Origin: Woronichinia naegeliana WA131
GTDB lineage: Bacteria; Cyanobacteriota; Cyanobacteriia; Cyanobacteriales; Microcystaceae
Direction of reading: 5' to 3'
NCBI GenBank assembly: GCA_025370055.1
Contig: CP073041.1
Span: 5,550,272-5,614,271 of the forward strand
DNA length: 64,000 bases
In this document: positions 17,780 to 27,677 of the stretch, piece after piece
Layout: every line of letters begins with the position of its first letter
Position numbering within the stretch: the first letter of the stretch is position 1
The notes under the pieces: model-generated
Seen by the model: only the letters and a program-made list of their open reading frames with translations
What the model was told of the DNA's origin: nothing
The model's database searches: none
Made by a program: the position numbers and the translations under genes

Positions 17780-19478
17780 AGGGCTTGCTGAAAAAAGCTG
17801 AAACCTTTACGGAGAAAAATAGTAGGCGAATTAAGAACCGCTAGAATGCACGAAAATAGGGTAGAATGCCTCAAAACCATTGCATTAAGAAGAGAGAAAG
17901 CAGATGTACCGAAAGCAACAGTACTCAATTGAAACACCAGAAAACTTGAAAAATCTGTTCGGCGGGCAGTTAGACGAAGAAAATCGTTGGATAGAAATGT
18001 CAAAAATGATTCTTTGGGAAGAATATGAGGAAGAATATGCAAAAAACTTCACAGAAAAAAAAGGAGCCCCAGCCAAATCATTTAGAATGGCATTAGGAGC
18101 ATTAATTATCAAAGAAATTTCAGGAAAAAGTGACAGAGAAACAGTAGAACAAATAAAAGAGAACCCTTATTTACAGTACTTTATAGGAATGGAAAGCTAT
18201 AGTAGCAAAGAAGCATTTAATGCGTCAATGATGGTTCATTTTCGTAAAAAAATAGGAATGGAATTAATAAATAAAATTAATAAAGAAATAGAAAAAAAAG
18301 CGACGGGTGTAGCGTCAGAAAAAAAAGAAAATGAAGGAAAGTTATTGTTAGATGCGACTTGTACACCAGCAGATATAAAATATCCAACGGATATAGGAAT
18401 ATTGAATGATGCCAGAGAAAAAACAGAAAAAATAATAGATAAGCGATATGAAGAAATAAAAGAAATAAAAGAGAAAAGGAAAGAAAAGCCGAGGACTTAT
18501 AGGGAAGTGGCAAGAAAAGAGTACTTAGCCATAGCAAAAAAACGTCGTGTGTCAAAAAAAGAAAGAAGAAAAGGAACAAAAAAACAACTAGGATATATAA
18601 AAAGAAACTTGTCTCATATAGAAAAAATGATAGAAGAGGGAGCAAAGTTAGAAAAACTAACGAAAAAAGAGCAAGAAGAGCTTGTAACGATAGGAAAAGT
18701 GTATGAGCAACAGTTAGAAATGTATGAAAAAAAGACAAATAAAGTAGAAAACAGAATTGTGAGTGTAAGCCAACCTCACGTGCGTCCAATAGTGCGTGGA
18801 AAAGCGGGAAAAGCAGTAGAGTTTGGAGCTAAAATATCGGCAAGTAATGTGAATGGCTTTGTCTTCTTAGACAAATTAAGTTGGGATAATTACAACGAAT
18901 CGGGAGATTTACAAGCGCGAATAGAAGAATATAAAAGGGAAACAGGATGTTATCCGGAATCGGTTCATGTGGATAAAATCTATCGAACAAAAGCGAATCG
19001 AGCTTATTGTAAAGAAAGGGATATAAGAATGAGTGGTCCCCGATTGGGAAGACCGCCGAAAGAGGTGAGCAAAGAAAAAAAGAAAGAGGCACGCTCAGAT
19101 GAAAGAGTGCGTAATGCCATTGAGGGTAAATTCGGACAGGGAAAGAGGAAATTTAGTCTTGGTCGAGTGATGGCCAAACTACCTGAGACCTCGGAAACGG
19201 TAATTGCGATGAACTTTTTGGTAATGAATCTTTCTACTCTACTTCAGAAGACAAAAAGTAAAAAGTTGTAGAGTCGTTTTTCTTGTGAAAAATGGTGTTA
19301 ATTTTCCTCTCTTTTGTGAGGAGTGATTTGTGTTGACCTTTTTAGACAGAAAGGAACAATAGATTAAACAAAATCTGTATTTTGATTTGTTTCCATAAGG
19401 ATAAGTTATCTATGCTTTTTCAGTCCATACTTCCCTAACCCACATTTCTTTCGTTTTTTGACTTTTTCAGCAAGCCCT
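17780..19478 (+). mobile_element. IS5-type element copy B (1699 bp)
   Basis: Complete element with ends AGGGCTTGCTGAAAAA / CAGCAAGCCCT. Target duplication aagt (17776-17779 and 19479-19482). Inserted in the IS4/IS701-like transposase gene. Confidence 0.92.
17904..19271 (+). CDS. IS5-type transposase, intact copy B (455 aa)
   Basis: This DDE transposase has a DUF772-like N-terminal domain (GAPAKSFRMALGALIIKE, PYLQYFIGM) and catalytic residues in LLDATCTPADIKYP (Asp), VHVDKIYRTKANR (Asp) and RNAIEGKFGQGKRKF (Glu). The central ~100 residues are a very Lys/Glu-rich helical insert. The frame is unbroken, so it could mobilise all six copies in the window. The gene is very A-rich on the coding strand, which gives long Leu/Phe-rich shadow frames on the other strand. 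It differs from copies Y and W by a 9-bp (EIK) insertion. Confidence 0.92.
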   Translation: MYRKQQYSIETPENLKNLFGGQLDEENRWIEMSKMILWEEYEEEYAKNFTEKKGAPAKSFRMALGALIIKEISGKSDRETVEQIKENPYLQYFIGMESYSSKEAFNASMMVHFRKKIGMELINKINKEIEKKATGVASEKKENEGKLLLDATCTPADIKYPTDIGILNDAREKTEKIIDKRYEEIKEIKEKRKEKPRTYREVARKEYLAIAKKRRVSKKERRKGTKKQLGYIKRNLSHIEKMIEEGAKLEKLTKKEQEELVTIGKVYEQQLEMYEKKTNKVENRIVSVSQPHVRPIVRGKAGKAVEFGAKISASNVNGFVFLDKLSWDNYNESGDLQARIEEYKRETGCYPESVHVDKIYRTKANRAYCKERDIRMSGPRLGRPPKEVSKEKKKEARSDERVRNAIEGKFGQGKRKFSLGRVMAKLPETSETVIAMNFLVMNLSTLLQKTKSKKL

Positions 19479-20288
19479 AAGTAACACAAAGGTCAGCCAT
19501 TTTTGTCACCAGGCTCGTCTTCACCTTTTTTTTGCCTTTTCCCTCCCCCTTCTCGGTTGCTTTGGACTTGATGCCATCGTCTAGCCGCAACACTAAGGGC
19601 AAGGCAAAGCAGGCTTTCCCTACTCCCACCAAAATACTCAAGGCATTGAAGTAATGACCCCTTATCCACTCTGGCTTGGACACATCTTCCGATTCTTGGT
19701 GTAGTCGTTTTACACCTGGCATCTTGCGTCCTTCTTTCCCCACTTTGATGCCATCACCCACATACACCCGTTTCCCTTTAATTCTGTATAGACTTTCATG
19801 CTGACTTAGCCACTTTGACCATTGTAAAGTTAGTCCTTCGACGCTAAACGCCTTGGAATCAAACCAATGTAGAGCCTGATTGTAGTAGCTCTCTGTTCAG
19901 CCAATGGCATTGACATAGCTAGTTATTGCGCTGGGTTGGCTGTTGAGCACTACTCCCCAGACTAACAGGATAAACCATTGGAACGTTGCTTCTCGGCTAA
20001 AGGCTGGACGGAGATTATTGAGGATTTGCTCTAGTCGCTGACATAGTTGCATAATTGATAGATAGCACTGGCTATCGATTTTCTTATATCAGCCAGTTTC
20101 GGACATAACGGCACTCTTTTGTATCGGATGTCCGATTTTCTTTTCTCCACTTACACGCCTCGAGAACTTCCCACTGTCCAGATTACAAGAGACATTATTT
20201 TTATACGCCTTAGTTAATGAATTTGTTAAATTAGTAATAGAAGGGGATGAACTATACACAAAAGTTGGAAAAAATAAAGAAGCAAGTG

Positions 20289-21466
20289 GGGTACATCCCG
20301 GATAAAGTAGTACATAGAATCTGGGGTAAAATGGAAAAAAACTGATGAGCGAAAAAAGTATGTTACCGATTCCCCCAGAAGAAAAAGCACTGTTAAAACA
20401 GCATCTCACCGAATCAGCCCGTATCCTGCGCAAATATACGGAACCAGAGAAACAGAAGGACTTTGGAAGCATCGAAGTAGAAGTCAGAACCCAGATGTTA
20501 GAAATTGTGGGGCCAACAATGGGGGAGTTTTTTTTTCAGAAGGGGGAAAAAAACGGTCTGGAAACAAGCGAAAAATCAAAACCCTAGTCGGAGAAGTGGA
20601 AATAAGCCAAAAACAAGCCAGAAAACTAAAGGTGTCGCCAAAAATCGTCTTAAGTCCAGGTTTAGAGAAATGCTGTCTAAGAGCCAGTGCGAAAACATCC
20701 TACCAACAAGCAGAAGAAGATATAGAGGAGTTGATGGGGATAAAAGTAGGACATAGCAGTTTACATCGCTTGGTAGAACGGACAGAACTGCCCTTAGCTC
20801 AAGCTCAGTCAGAGAGTGCGGGGGTCAGTATAGATGGGGGAAAGATTTGTCTGCGGGGCGAGGAGAAGGAAGGGGGACAGTGGCGAGATTATAAACTGGT
20901 GAGTCTTCATGGCAATGTCTGTGAAGCCTTTTTCCAAGACCCAGAGGGCTTAAAGAATTGGAGCAATGTTCAACCTTTGTCCCCAATAGTGACCTTTTTG
21001 GGAGATGGTCATCCCGGAATCTGGAATGCGGTAGAGAGTTTCGCCACTCAATCGTGGCTGATACGACGAGAGGTGTTGGATTGGTATCATCTCAAGGAGA
21101 ATCTGTTCAAAGTGGGTGGCTCTCTCAAACGGCTAGAAGCAGTGGAGCATTTACTGTGGCGGGGTTTTGTGAACAAGGCAATAGATGCGTTTGATGGAGT
21201 CAAAAGCAAGAGGGCAAAGAATTTTCAAGCCTATTTGACGAAGCATTATCAGCGTATCCCTGATTACCAATACTATCAACAGCTTGGTATTGTGATTGGT
21301 TCTGGTGATGTGGAGTCTAAGATTAAACAGGTGGGAGCTAGGGTTAAATTGTCGGGAGCACGTTGGCATCTTCATAATGTTTCTCGTATTCTTCGGCTAC
21401 GATGTGCTTATCTCAATCACTCTCCTCTTTTGAGTGTCAATGTATTATCTTAAGTGGGATGCACCC
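20289..21466 (+). mobile_element. 1178-bp ISKra4-like element, copy 1
   Basis: Ends gggtacatccc and gggatgcaccc, with an 8-bp target duplication agcaagtg (20281-20288 and 21467-21474). An identical-length copy is at 25008-26185. Confidence 0.9.
20345..21453 (+). CDS. ISKra4-like transposase made through a -1 frameshift
   Basis: Frame one starts at 20345 (MSEKSMLPIPPEEKALLKQHL) and stops at 20587. Frame two reads KRSGNKRKIKTLVGEVEISQ and onward to 21453, with catalytic Asp in AGVSIDGGK, Asp in FLGDGHPGIWN, and Glu in IGSGDVESKIKQVG. Within the overlap the heptamer AAAAAAC at 20548-20554 is phased A AAA AAC in frame one, a canonical -1 slippery site, and slipping joins the frames to a protein of about 369 residues. 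A run of nine T lies just upstream. Copy 2 has the same structure, which favours programmed frameshifting over mutation. Confidence 0.8.
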
Positions 21467-21828
21467 AGCAAGTGCCTCTGAGGGGTGGACAATCGTGCTC
21501 ATGGACAGGGCTAGCCGCTTTATTTGGCATTTAAAATGTGGTCGAAAAGAGCAGAAATTATTTCTAGAAGCAATGATGACGGTAACGGAATTATTTGAAA
21601 GGAGTGCAGAATCTCTCCAGTTATTTACAGATGGAGAAAAGCGATATAGTCAACTGCTATTTAATATTTGTCACGAAGTATTGGAACTGGTATCGTCTGA
21701 TCAAAGTTGGAAAAAGTTATGGTGTAAGGCTTTGAGAAAATAGAAAAATAGTTTAAGACTAGACATCGGCCCGTTTTTATTATACTATTATTATTGTCAT
21801 TATATCAAAGAAAAAGGAAACAGAAAAC

Positions 21829-23479
21829 GTAATTAGTCACAGCAATAAGTGGGGCTTAATTCTCATTAAGCCCCAAAAATACTAGAGAGGAAGAAAGTCA
21901 TCAATGGAAGGAGGAGAAAGACCAGAGGAAGATAAAATAAGAGATAACTGTTCGACCGCACTTTTACCTTGAAGTCTCATGGTTTCAAGAAAACTAAACA
22001 TCATGGCAACAAGTTGTCCGCCCCAATGACTTCTAGCACCGCCACTAACCTTACGATGAATAACAACAGGACGCAAGGCTCTCTCGGCATCATTGTTATC
22101 AGGTTTAACTTCAGGAAAAGTAAGAAAAGTAAACCAATCATGCCAATAACGTCGAAAGCGATTAGATAACAATTGGGAATCACTTGCCCATCCCGTGGGC
22201 GGCGGATTATCCAGAACCTCTTGAAGTTGAGCTTCAACTAGGGGTCGCTGTTGTTGTAAAGCTTCTAAGCTCAGTTTGCCTTGATGATAATCTCGATGGG
22301 ATTGACGAGCTTGCTCTAGAATAGGAAAAACTCTCTGAGCAAAAAGTTTATTTTCAGAAAAGTGGGAAGTTTCCAAGGCCTTCAATTCCCGCCCAATATG
22401 AGCCAGACATTTCTGTTTATGCTGGGCATTTTGGCGATGGTAAGCCCCCCAACAGTCCGTACTGAGAAGCCCATGAAAATCTTTACCTAATAGGGAATGA
22501 ACCTCATCGGAACTCCGGCTGGGAGCCAGAAACAAAACACAAACAGAGGAGGAAGTAGCCACCCACATCCAATAGTTAACCCCATTGACGCGATAGCTGG
22601 TTTCGTCCACACAACGGACTCCAGGCTCCTGTATGTAAGTCCACCACTGTTCATAACTAGGATACAAGCTTTCGCAAAACCATCGGTGCATTTTAGCTAA
22701 ACTCCCTTGAGACAGAGGAATGCCAAAGACCGTTTCTACCAAGTATCGTTGTTTTAGCCAAGTCAAATTTCCCCCATATCCCAGCCATCCCACTAAGCTG
22801 GATAAGGTTGCACCGTAGCTAAAATCTTCACGACATCCCAAAGGAAGTGGGGCATAACCTTCCCAATCACATTTTGAGCATTGATACTTTTCCCTAACAT
22901 ATTCCCTTACCTCTACTGGTTTACTGACTAATTCAGCTATTTGATTTTTTTTGATGATAGTCTCCTTTTGCTTTTCCACTGACGCACCACATTTTGGGCA
23001 TTTTTCCATCCTTAAATCTACTATTTCATCTACCCGACCAAACCCGTTTCTGGTTTTACCCACATGGTCGTACTTTGGACCTCTTTTTTTTCCTTTTTGA
23101 CCGAAGGTTTTGGCGACTTTCTTTTTGTAACCGTCACTGCTTGGGGGCTGAGAGCTATTTTCACTCGTTCTTTGGTTAAGCTTTTTCAGCTTTTCTTTCA
23201 ACTTTTCTATCTCTTTCTTTAACTCTACCAATTCTTTTCTCAGCTTTTCGTTCTCTTCTTTTTCTTTCTGATAATCTTCATACCAATCTTTTGCCACTTC
23301 TTTTTGCCATGGCATTTTCACTTCTTCTTGGTTTAAGTCTGGAACTGGGTCTAGTTTTTTCATAGTCTCCCTATTCTAACCTATCTCTTTAACCGCCTTT
23401 CCTTTCTTCATTATTCTTTACTTTTTTCATTTGCTTCTCATTCTCAATAATTTCCTTCTTTATTGCGGTGACTAATTAC
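21829..23479 (-). mobile_element. IS66-family element copy A (1651 bp)
   Basis: Ends gtaattagtcac and gtgactaattac. The 8-bp duplication cagaaaac at 21821-21828 and 23480-23487 is the length expected for IS66. A perfect hairpin (ggggcttaat ... attaagcccc, 21851-21874) behind the gene probably terminates transcription. Confidence 0.92.
21882..23363 (-). CDS. IS66-family transposase TnpC, copy A
   Basis: The 493-residue protein starts with a leucine-zipper-like Lys/Glu helix (about 25-65) and the QRTSENSSQPPSSDG linker typical of IS66. A zinc-binding segment follows (CPKCGAS at ~118, CSKCDWEG at ~160). The DDE core has RCVDETSYRVNG, LLSTDCWGAYH and NNDAERALRP. There are no tnpA or tnpB accessory genes, as in the single-gene ISBst12-like branch of IS66. 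The frame is intact and identical in length to copy B. Confidence 0.92.
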   Translation of the reverse strand: MKKLDPVPDLNQEEVKMPWQKEVAKDWYEDYQKEKEENEKLRKELVELKKEIEKLKEKLKKLNQRTSENSSQPPSSDGYKKKVAKTFGQKGKKRGPKYDHVGKTRNGFGRVDEIVDLRMEKCPKCGASVEKQKETIIKKNQIAELVSKPVEVREYVREKYQCSKCDWEGYAPLPLGCREDFSYGATLSSLVGWLGYGGNLTWLKQRYLVETVFGIPLSQGSLAKMHRWFCESLYPSYEQWWTYIQEPGVRCVDETSYRVNGVNYWMWVATSSSVCVLFLAPSRSSDEVHSLLGKDFHGLLSTDCWGAYHRQNAQHKQKCLAHIGRELKALETSHFSENKLFAQRVFPILEQARQSHRDYHQGKLSLEALQQQRPLVEAQLQEVLDNPPPTGWASDSQLLSNRFRRYWHDWFTFLTFPEVKPDNNDAERALRPVVIHRKVSGGARSHWGGQLVAMMFSFLETMRLQGKSAVEQLSLILSSSGLSPPSIDDFLPL

Positions 23480-23488
23480 CAGAAAACA

Positions 23489-24568
23489 ATGTCAATATTA
23501 AAGAAAAGCTCTATGAAAATCCTGAATGATGTTGGCTTGTGCCAAGAGAAAGAGGATGCCTTATTCAAGAAAAACTGTCCTCATTGCTATAGTGAAAATG
23601 TAAAAATACATTCTCATTATCAAACGAAAGGTAACGGGGAACGTAAAATGTTCATTTGTCAAGAATGTAGTTCTTGTTTTGCTGAGACTTATGGTAGCGT
23701 AATCGCTGGCTTAGAAACCCCATTAAGTGAAATTGTAAAAGTATTAAAAGCCAGAATGGAAGGAATAGGATTGAATGCAGCAGCCCGAGTATTCGGCTAC
23801 GCGAAAACAACAATATTGAATTGGGAAAAGAAATTATCAGGATTACAAGAGACATTATTTTTATACGCCTTAGTGAATGAATTTGTTAAATTAGTAATAG
23901 AAGGGGATGAACTATACACAAAAGTTGTAAAAAATAAAGAAGCAAGTGCCTCTGAGGGGTGGACAATCGTGCTCATGGACAGGGCTAGCCGCTTTATTTG
24001 GCATTTAAAATGTGGTCGAAAAGAGCAGAAATTATTTCTAGAAGCAATGATGACGGTAGCGGAATTATTTGAAAGGAGTGCAGAATCTCTCCAGTTATTT
24101 ACAGATGGAGAAAAGCGATATAGTCAACTGCTATTTAATATTTGTCACGAAGTATTAAGGACTGGAAAGCGAGGTCGTCCCACCAAAGTATTACCGAAGG
24201 GTCTTGTGGTAAGACTAAAAAATAAGAGTAGTAAACGTCGAGATTCTGAGGGTAAACTCAAGAAAGTAGAAACTCCGAAACCAGAACATCCAGAGACAAC
24301 AGAAAAACCAGAAGAAAAGGACGTCCATGCCAACCACGTTGAGGCATTTAATAGTGCTATCCGACGCTATTTAGCCGCCTTTCGTCGTCGTACAAATACT
24401 TATGCTAAATCTGTTGTGGGATTACAGCGAGTCCTAGATATTTTCTGGATGGTTCATAACTTTGTTCGCAGCCATTTTACGACTAGAGAAGTTCCTGCTG
24501 TAGCTCTCGGTATAATTGAAAAAGGGTTAACTTGGGAGGACTTACTCCAAATTCGCCTGATTTCTTGA
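23489..24568 (+). CDS. IS1-like transposase c2, intact
   Basis: The protein of about 359 residues starts at ATG 23489, nine bases after the IS66 insertion, so its own promoter has been cut away. It has a two-Cys-pair zinc head (CPHC, CQEC), a helix-turn-helix (GYAKTTILNWEKKL) and DDE residues in VIEGDELYTKV, LFTDGEKRY and NHVEAFNSAIRR. The C-terminus resembles InsB of IS1 (RIERHNL.LR). It is close to c3 and c4. Confidence 0.88.
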   Translation: MSILKKSSMKILNDVGLCQEKEDALFKKNCPHCYSENVKIHSHYQTKGNGERKMFICQECSSCFAETYGSVIAGLETPLSEIVKVLKARMEGIGLNAAARVFGYAKTTILNWEKKLSGLQETLFLYALVNEFVKLVIEGDELYTKVVKNKEASASEGWTIVLMDRASRFIWHLKCGRKEQKLFLEAMMTVAELFERSAESLQLFTDGEKRYSQLLFNICHEVLRTGKRGRPTKVLPKGLVVRLKNKSSKRRDSEGKLKKVETPKPEHPETTEKPEEKDVHANHVEAFNSAIRRYLAAFRRRTNTYAKSVVGLQRVLDIFWMVHNFVRSHFTTREVPAVALGIIEKGLTWEDLLQIRLIS

Positions 24569-24866
24569 ACCTCTCGTATTGCAACGTTTGTAGCTTCTAG
24601 CTAGACGATACCAGTGCCAAGTATTTTGCAACGTTTTCGTATCTTTTTTCCTGAACACAAAGATAAACAACTCTATGGTATTTTAGCCGCCGTTGATATG
24701 TCTTCTGACTTGCGCCAAAAAACGCTAGAAGCAGGATTCTATGTCGCTCGCATTCACGACGAAGTATTTGAACTCGATACTCCTGAAAACTTTCAACCTC
24801 AAGGCTATTAACTTTTCTTAATTTAGAGACAGAAAGCGATCGCCTTCCATTTTTAGAACTTAAACA

Positions 24867-24913
24867 GCGTGCGCGAAGCGGACCTTTGGCATCGCAGATA
24901 ATTCATTAAAATA
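24867..24913 (+). repeat. 47-bp direct repeat, copy 2
   Basis: Same orientation as the copy at 15785-15831 with 45 of 47 positions alike. The left end of the IS630-type element follows 5 bp later. Confidence 0.85.
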
Positions 24914-25007
24914 AGTAGTCATGCAAAATTAATTACCTATACAGACAAGTGCTATAATAGCCTAAATCAAAAGTAATGATACCATATAAAAAATCAAAAA
25001 GGAGATG

Positions 25008-26185
25008 GGGTGCATCCCACTTAAGATAATACATTGACACTCAAAAGAGGAGAGTGATTGAGATAAGCACATCGTAGCCGAAGAATACGAGAAACATTAT
25101 GAAGATGCCAACGTGCTCCCGACAATTTAACCCTAGCTCCCACCTGTTTAATCTTAGACTCCACATCACCAGAACCAATCACAATACCAAGCTGTTGATA
25201 GTATTGGTAATCAGGGATACGCTGATAATGCTTCGTCAAATAGGCTTGAAAATTCTTTGCCCTCTTGCTTTTGACTCCATCAAACGCATCTATTGCCTTG
25301 TTCACAAAACCCCGCCACAGTAAATGCTCCACTGCTTCTAGCCGTTTGAGAGAGCCACCCACTTTGAACAGATTCTCCTTGAGATGATACCAATCCAACA
25401 CCTCTCGTCGTATCAGCCACGATTGAGTGGCGAAACTCTCTACCGCATTCCAGATTCCGGGATGACCATCTCCCAAAAAGGTCACTATTGGGGACAAAGG
25501 TTGAACATTGCTCCAATTCTTTAAGCCCTCTGGGTCTTGGAAAAAGGCTTCACAGACATTGCCATGAAGACTCACCAGTTTATAATCTCGCCACTGTCCC
25601 CCTTCCTTCTCCTCGCCCCGCAGACAAATCTTTCCCCCATCTATACTGACCCCCGCACTCTCTGACTGAGCTTGAGCTAAGGGCAGTTCTGTCCGTTCTA
25701 CCAAGCGATGTAAACTGCTATGTCCTACTTTTATCCCCATCAACTCCTCTATATCTTCTTCTGCTTGTTGGTAGGATGTTTTCGCACTGGCTCTTAGACA
25801 GCATTTCTCTAAACCTGGACTTAAGACGATTTTTGGCGACACCTTTAGTTTTCTGGCTTGTTTTTGGCTTATTTCCACTTCTCCGACTAGGGTTTTGATT
25901 TTTCGCTTGTTTCCAGACCGTTTTTTTCCCCCTTCTGAAAAAAAAACTCCCCCATTGTTGGCCCCACAATTTCTAACATCTGGGTTCTGACTTCTACTTC
26001 GATGCTTCCAAAGTCCTTCTGTTTCTCTGGTTCCGTATATTTGCGCAGGATACGGGCTGATTCGGTGAGATGCTGTTTTAACAGTGCTTTTTCTTCTGGG
26101 GGAATCGGTAACATACTTTTTTCGCTCATCAGTTTTTTTCCATTTTACCCCAGATTCTATGTACTACTTTATCCGGGATGTACCC
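25008..26185 (-). mobile_element. 1178-bp ISKra4-like element, copy 2
   Basis: Same ends as copy 1, opposite strand. Target duplication aaggagatg at 24999-25007 and 26186-26194. It landed on the ribosome-binding site of the IS630 transposase, but the duplication recreates AAGGAG in front of the start codon. Confidence 0.9.
25021..26129 (-). CDS. ISKra4-like transposase, -1 frameshift, copy 2
   Basis: Frame one runs 26129-25887 and frame two ends at 25021. The A AAA AAC slip site, the T9 run, the catalytic residues (SIDGGK, GDGHPGIWN, SGDVESK) and both frame lengths are exactly as in copy 1 at 20345-21453. Both copies look equally intact. Confidence 0.8.
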
Positions 26186-27677
26186 AAGGAGATGACTATG
26201 AAGTTTATTTATGATTTAAGTTGGGACACAAAGAAAATACTAGAACGCATTTACAAGCAAAGTAAGCATCATCAAACAAGACAACGTGCAAAGTGCCTTC
26301 TATTGAGCTTAAAAGGAACGCCAATAAAAGAGCTAATGAAAATATTTGAAGTAACAAGAAAGACAATTTACAATTGGTTTAGTTCTTGGGAAGAAAATAA
26401 ATTGTTAGGGCGGTATGAGCGTGCGGGTCGAGGCAGAAAGCCAAAGTTAACAAAAGAACAAGAAAAACAAGTAAAAGAGTGGGTAAAAGAGGATCCTAAA
26501 AATCTAAAGAATGTCCAAATTAAAATAGAGAAAGAATGGGACTATAAAATCAGTAAAGATACAATTAAAAGAACTATAAAAAAGTTTGATATGAGATGGA
26601 AAAGAATGAAGAGGGGTCTGAGCAAAAGTGCTGCGGCATGGGAGTTAGAGGTGAAATTACCTAAAATAAAAGAGCTAAAAGAACAAGATGAAAAAGGAGA
26701 AATTGATCTGAGATACTTTGATGAAGCAGGCTGGGGAATGAGAGCCTGTATTCCTTATGGGTGGCAAGAAAAAGATGAGCCAGTAATATTAAAAGATGTA
26801 GAAGAAAAAAGAATTAATGTAATAGGTGTAATGAACGTAAGAAATGAGTTATATTATGAGCAGCATGAAAAAAATATTAACAGTGAAATGATAATTAGGG
26901 CTTGCTGAAAAAAGCTGAAACCTTTACGGAGAAAAATAGTAGGCGAATTAAGAACCGCTAGAATGCACGAAAATAGGGTAGAATGCCTCAAAACCATTGC
27001 ATTAAGAAGAGAGAAAGCAGATGTACCGAAAGCAACAGTACTCAATTGAAACACCAGAAAACTTGAAAAATCTGTTCGGCGGGCAGTTAGACGAAGAAAA
27101 TCGTTGGATAGAAATGTCAAAAATGATTCTTTGGGAAGAATATGAGGAAGAATATGCAAAAAACTTCACAGAAAAAAAAGGAGCCCCAGCCAAATCATTT
27201 AGAATGGCATTAGGAGCATTAATTATCAAAGAAATTTCAGGAAAAAGTGACAGAGAAACAGTAGAACAAATAAAAGAGAACCCTTATTTACAGTACTTTA
27301 TAGGAATGGAAAGCTATAGTAGCAAAGAAGCATTTAATGCGTCAATGATGGTTCATTTTCGTAAAAAAATAGGAATGGAATTAATAAATAAAATTAATAA
27401 AGAAATAGAAAAAAAAGCGACGGGTGTAGCGTCAGAAAAAAAAAGAAAATGAAGGAAAGTTATTGTTAGATGCGACTTGTACACCAGCAGATATAAAATA
27501 TCCAACGGATATAGGAATATTGAATGATGCCAGAGAAAAAACAGAAAAAATAATAGATAAGCTGTATGAAGAAATAAAAGAGAAAAGGAAAGAAAAGCCG
27601 AGGACTTATAGGGAAGTGGCAAGAAAAGAGTACTTAGCCATAGCAAAAAAACGTCGTGTGTCAAAAAAAGAAAGAAG

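Larger units (their letters stand above)
16922..20052 (-). pseudogene. IS4/IS701-like DDE transposase, interrupted and with a stop codon
   Basis: The gene starts at 20052 (MQLCQRLEQILNNLRPAFSR). It has an in-frame TGA in the early part (AIG-stop-TESYYNQALHWF, near 19900). It continues with the first Asp (VYVGDGIKVGKEG) and is cut by IS5-type copy B. It resumes as YAEAGSYVILDAYFACEPV (second Asp) and then RFKIEVTFRQ (Glu), ending at 16922. DDE residues are all visible once the insertion is removed, but the nonsense codon and the insertion make it inactive. Confidence 0.75.
16881..20181 (-). mobile_element. IS4/IS701-like element, split by IS5-type copy B
   Basis: Perfect inverted ends ctggacagtgggaagtt (16881) and aacttcccactgtccag (to 20181). 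Seven-bp target duplication attacaa at 16874-16880 and 20182-20188. IS5-type copy B is inserted at 17780-19478. Without it the element is about 1.6 kb. Confidence 0.88.
16375..21682 (+). mobile_element. IS1-like element c1, remnant with two insertions
   Basis: The left end GGTACTGGTATCG starts at 16375 after the duplication aagtattt (16367-16374). Its transposase is cut by an IS at 16881-20181 and a second at 20289-21466, and is finally truncated at 21682 where element c2 begins. The matching right duplication aagtattt is found after c2 (24619-24626), so the c1 right part was lost, most simply by recombination between c1 and c2. Confidence 0.8.
16521..21682 (+). pseudogene. IS1-like transposase c1, three fragments
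   Basis: The pieces 16521-16880, 20189-20288 and 21475-21682 join to give MSTLNKSSIDLLSDIGL, the zinc-binding head CPHC/CQEC, GYAKTTILNWEKKL, the first Asp VIEGDELYTKV and second Asp FTDGEKRY. The C-terminal part with the catalytic Glu is missing. Confidence 0.82.
21683..24618 (+). mobile_element. IS1-like element c2, with an IS66 insertion in its leader
   Basis: Left end ggaactggtatcg at 21683, right end cgataccagtgcc at 24618. It entered c1 at the word gaagtatt, nearly the same target (aagtattt) that c1 used in the PDDEXK gene. The right flank is the PDDEXK gene, not the rest of c1. An IS66 element is inserted at 21829-23479. Confidence 0.85.
15865..24811 (+). pseudogene. PDDEXK-like coiled-coil protein, broken by a MITE and an IS nest
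   Basis: The pieces 15865-16007, 16134-16374 and 24627-24811 join into one frame that closely matches the intact paralogue at 62727-63251: MATTADNVWQLLAELTAAQ, then FGSFTEGLALPSMETILRQRF, IDVLAYTNGNLNTAYIVEVK, and a normal C-terminus ELDTPENFQPQGY. The family has an N-terminal coiled coil and a nuclease-like core with an IDVLA...IVEVK motif of the PD-(D/E)XK type; the biological role is unknown. The first insertion is a 126-bp MITE with an 11-bp duplication, which introduces a stop. The second is an 8.2-kb nest of IS elements with duplication aagtattt. Confidence 0.88.

Noticed and set aside
18277-18789. Long Leu/Phe-rich membrane-like ORFs opposite the IS5-type transposase (also at 9708, 29914, 39973, 45449)
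   Set aside because: They are exact antisense shadows of a Lys/Glu-rich gene and recur only with it.
15785-24913. CRISPR-like repeats
   Set aside because: Only two 47-bp copies, 9 kb apart with no spacer array; no cas genes in the window.
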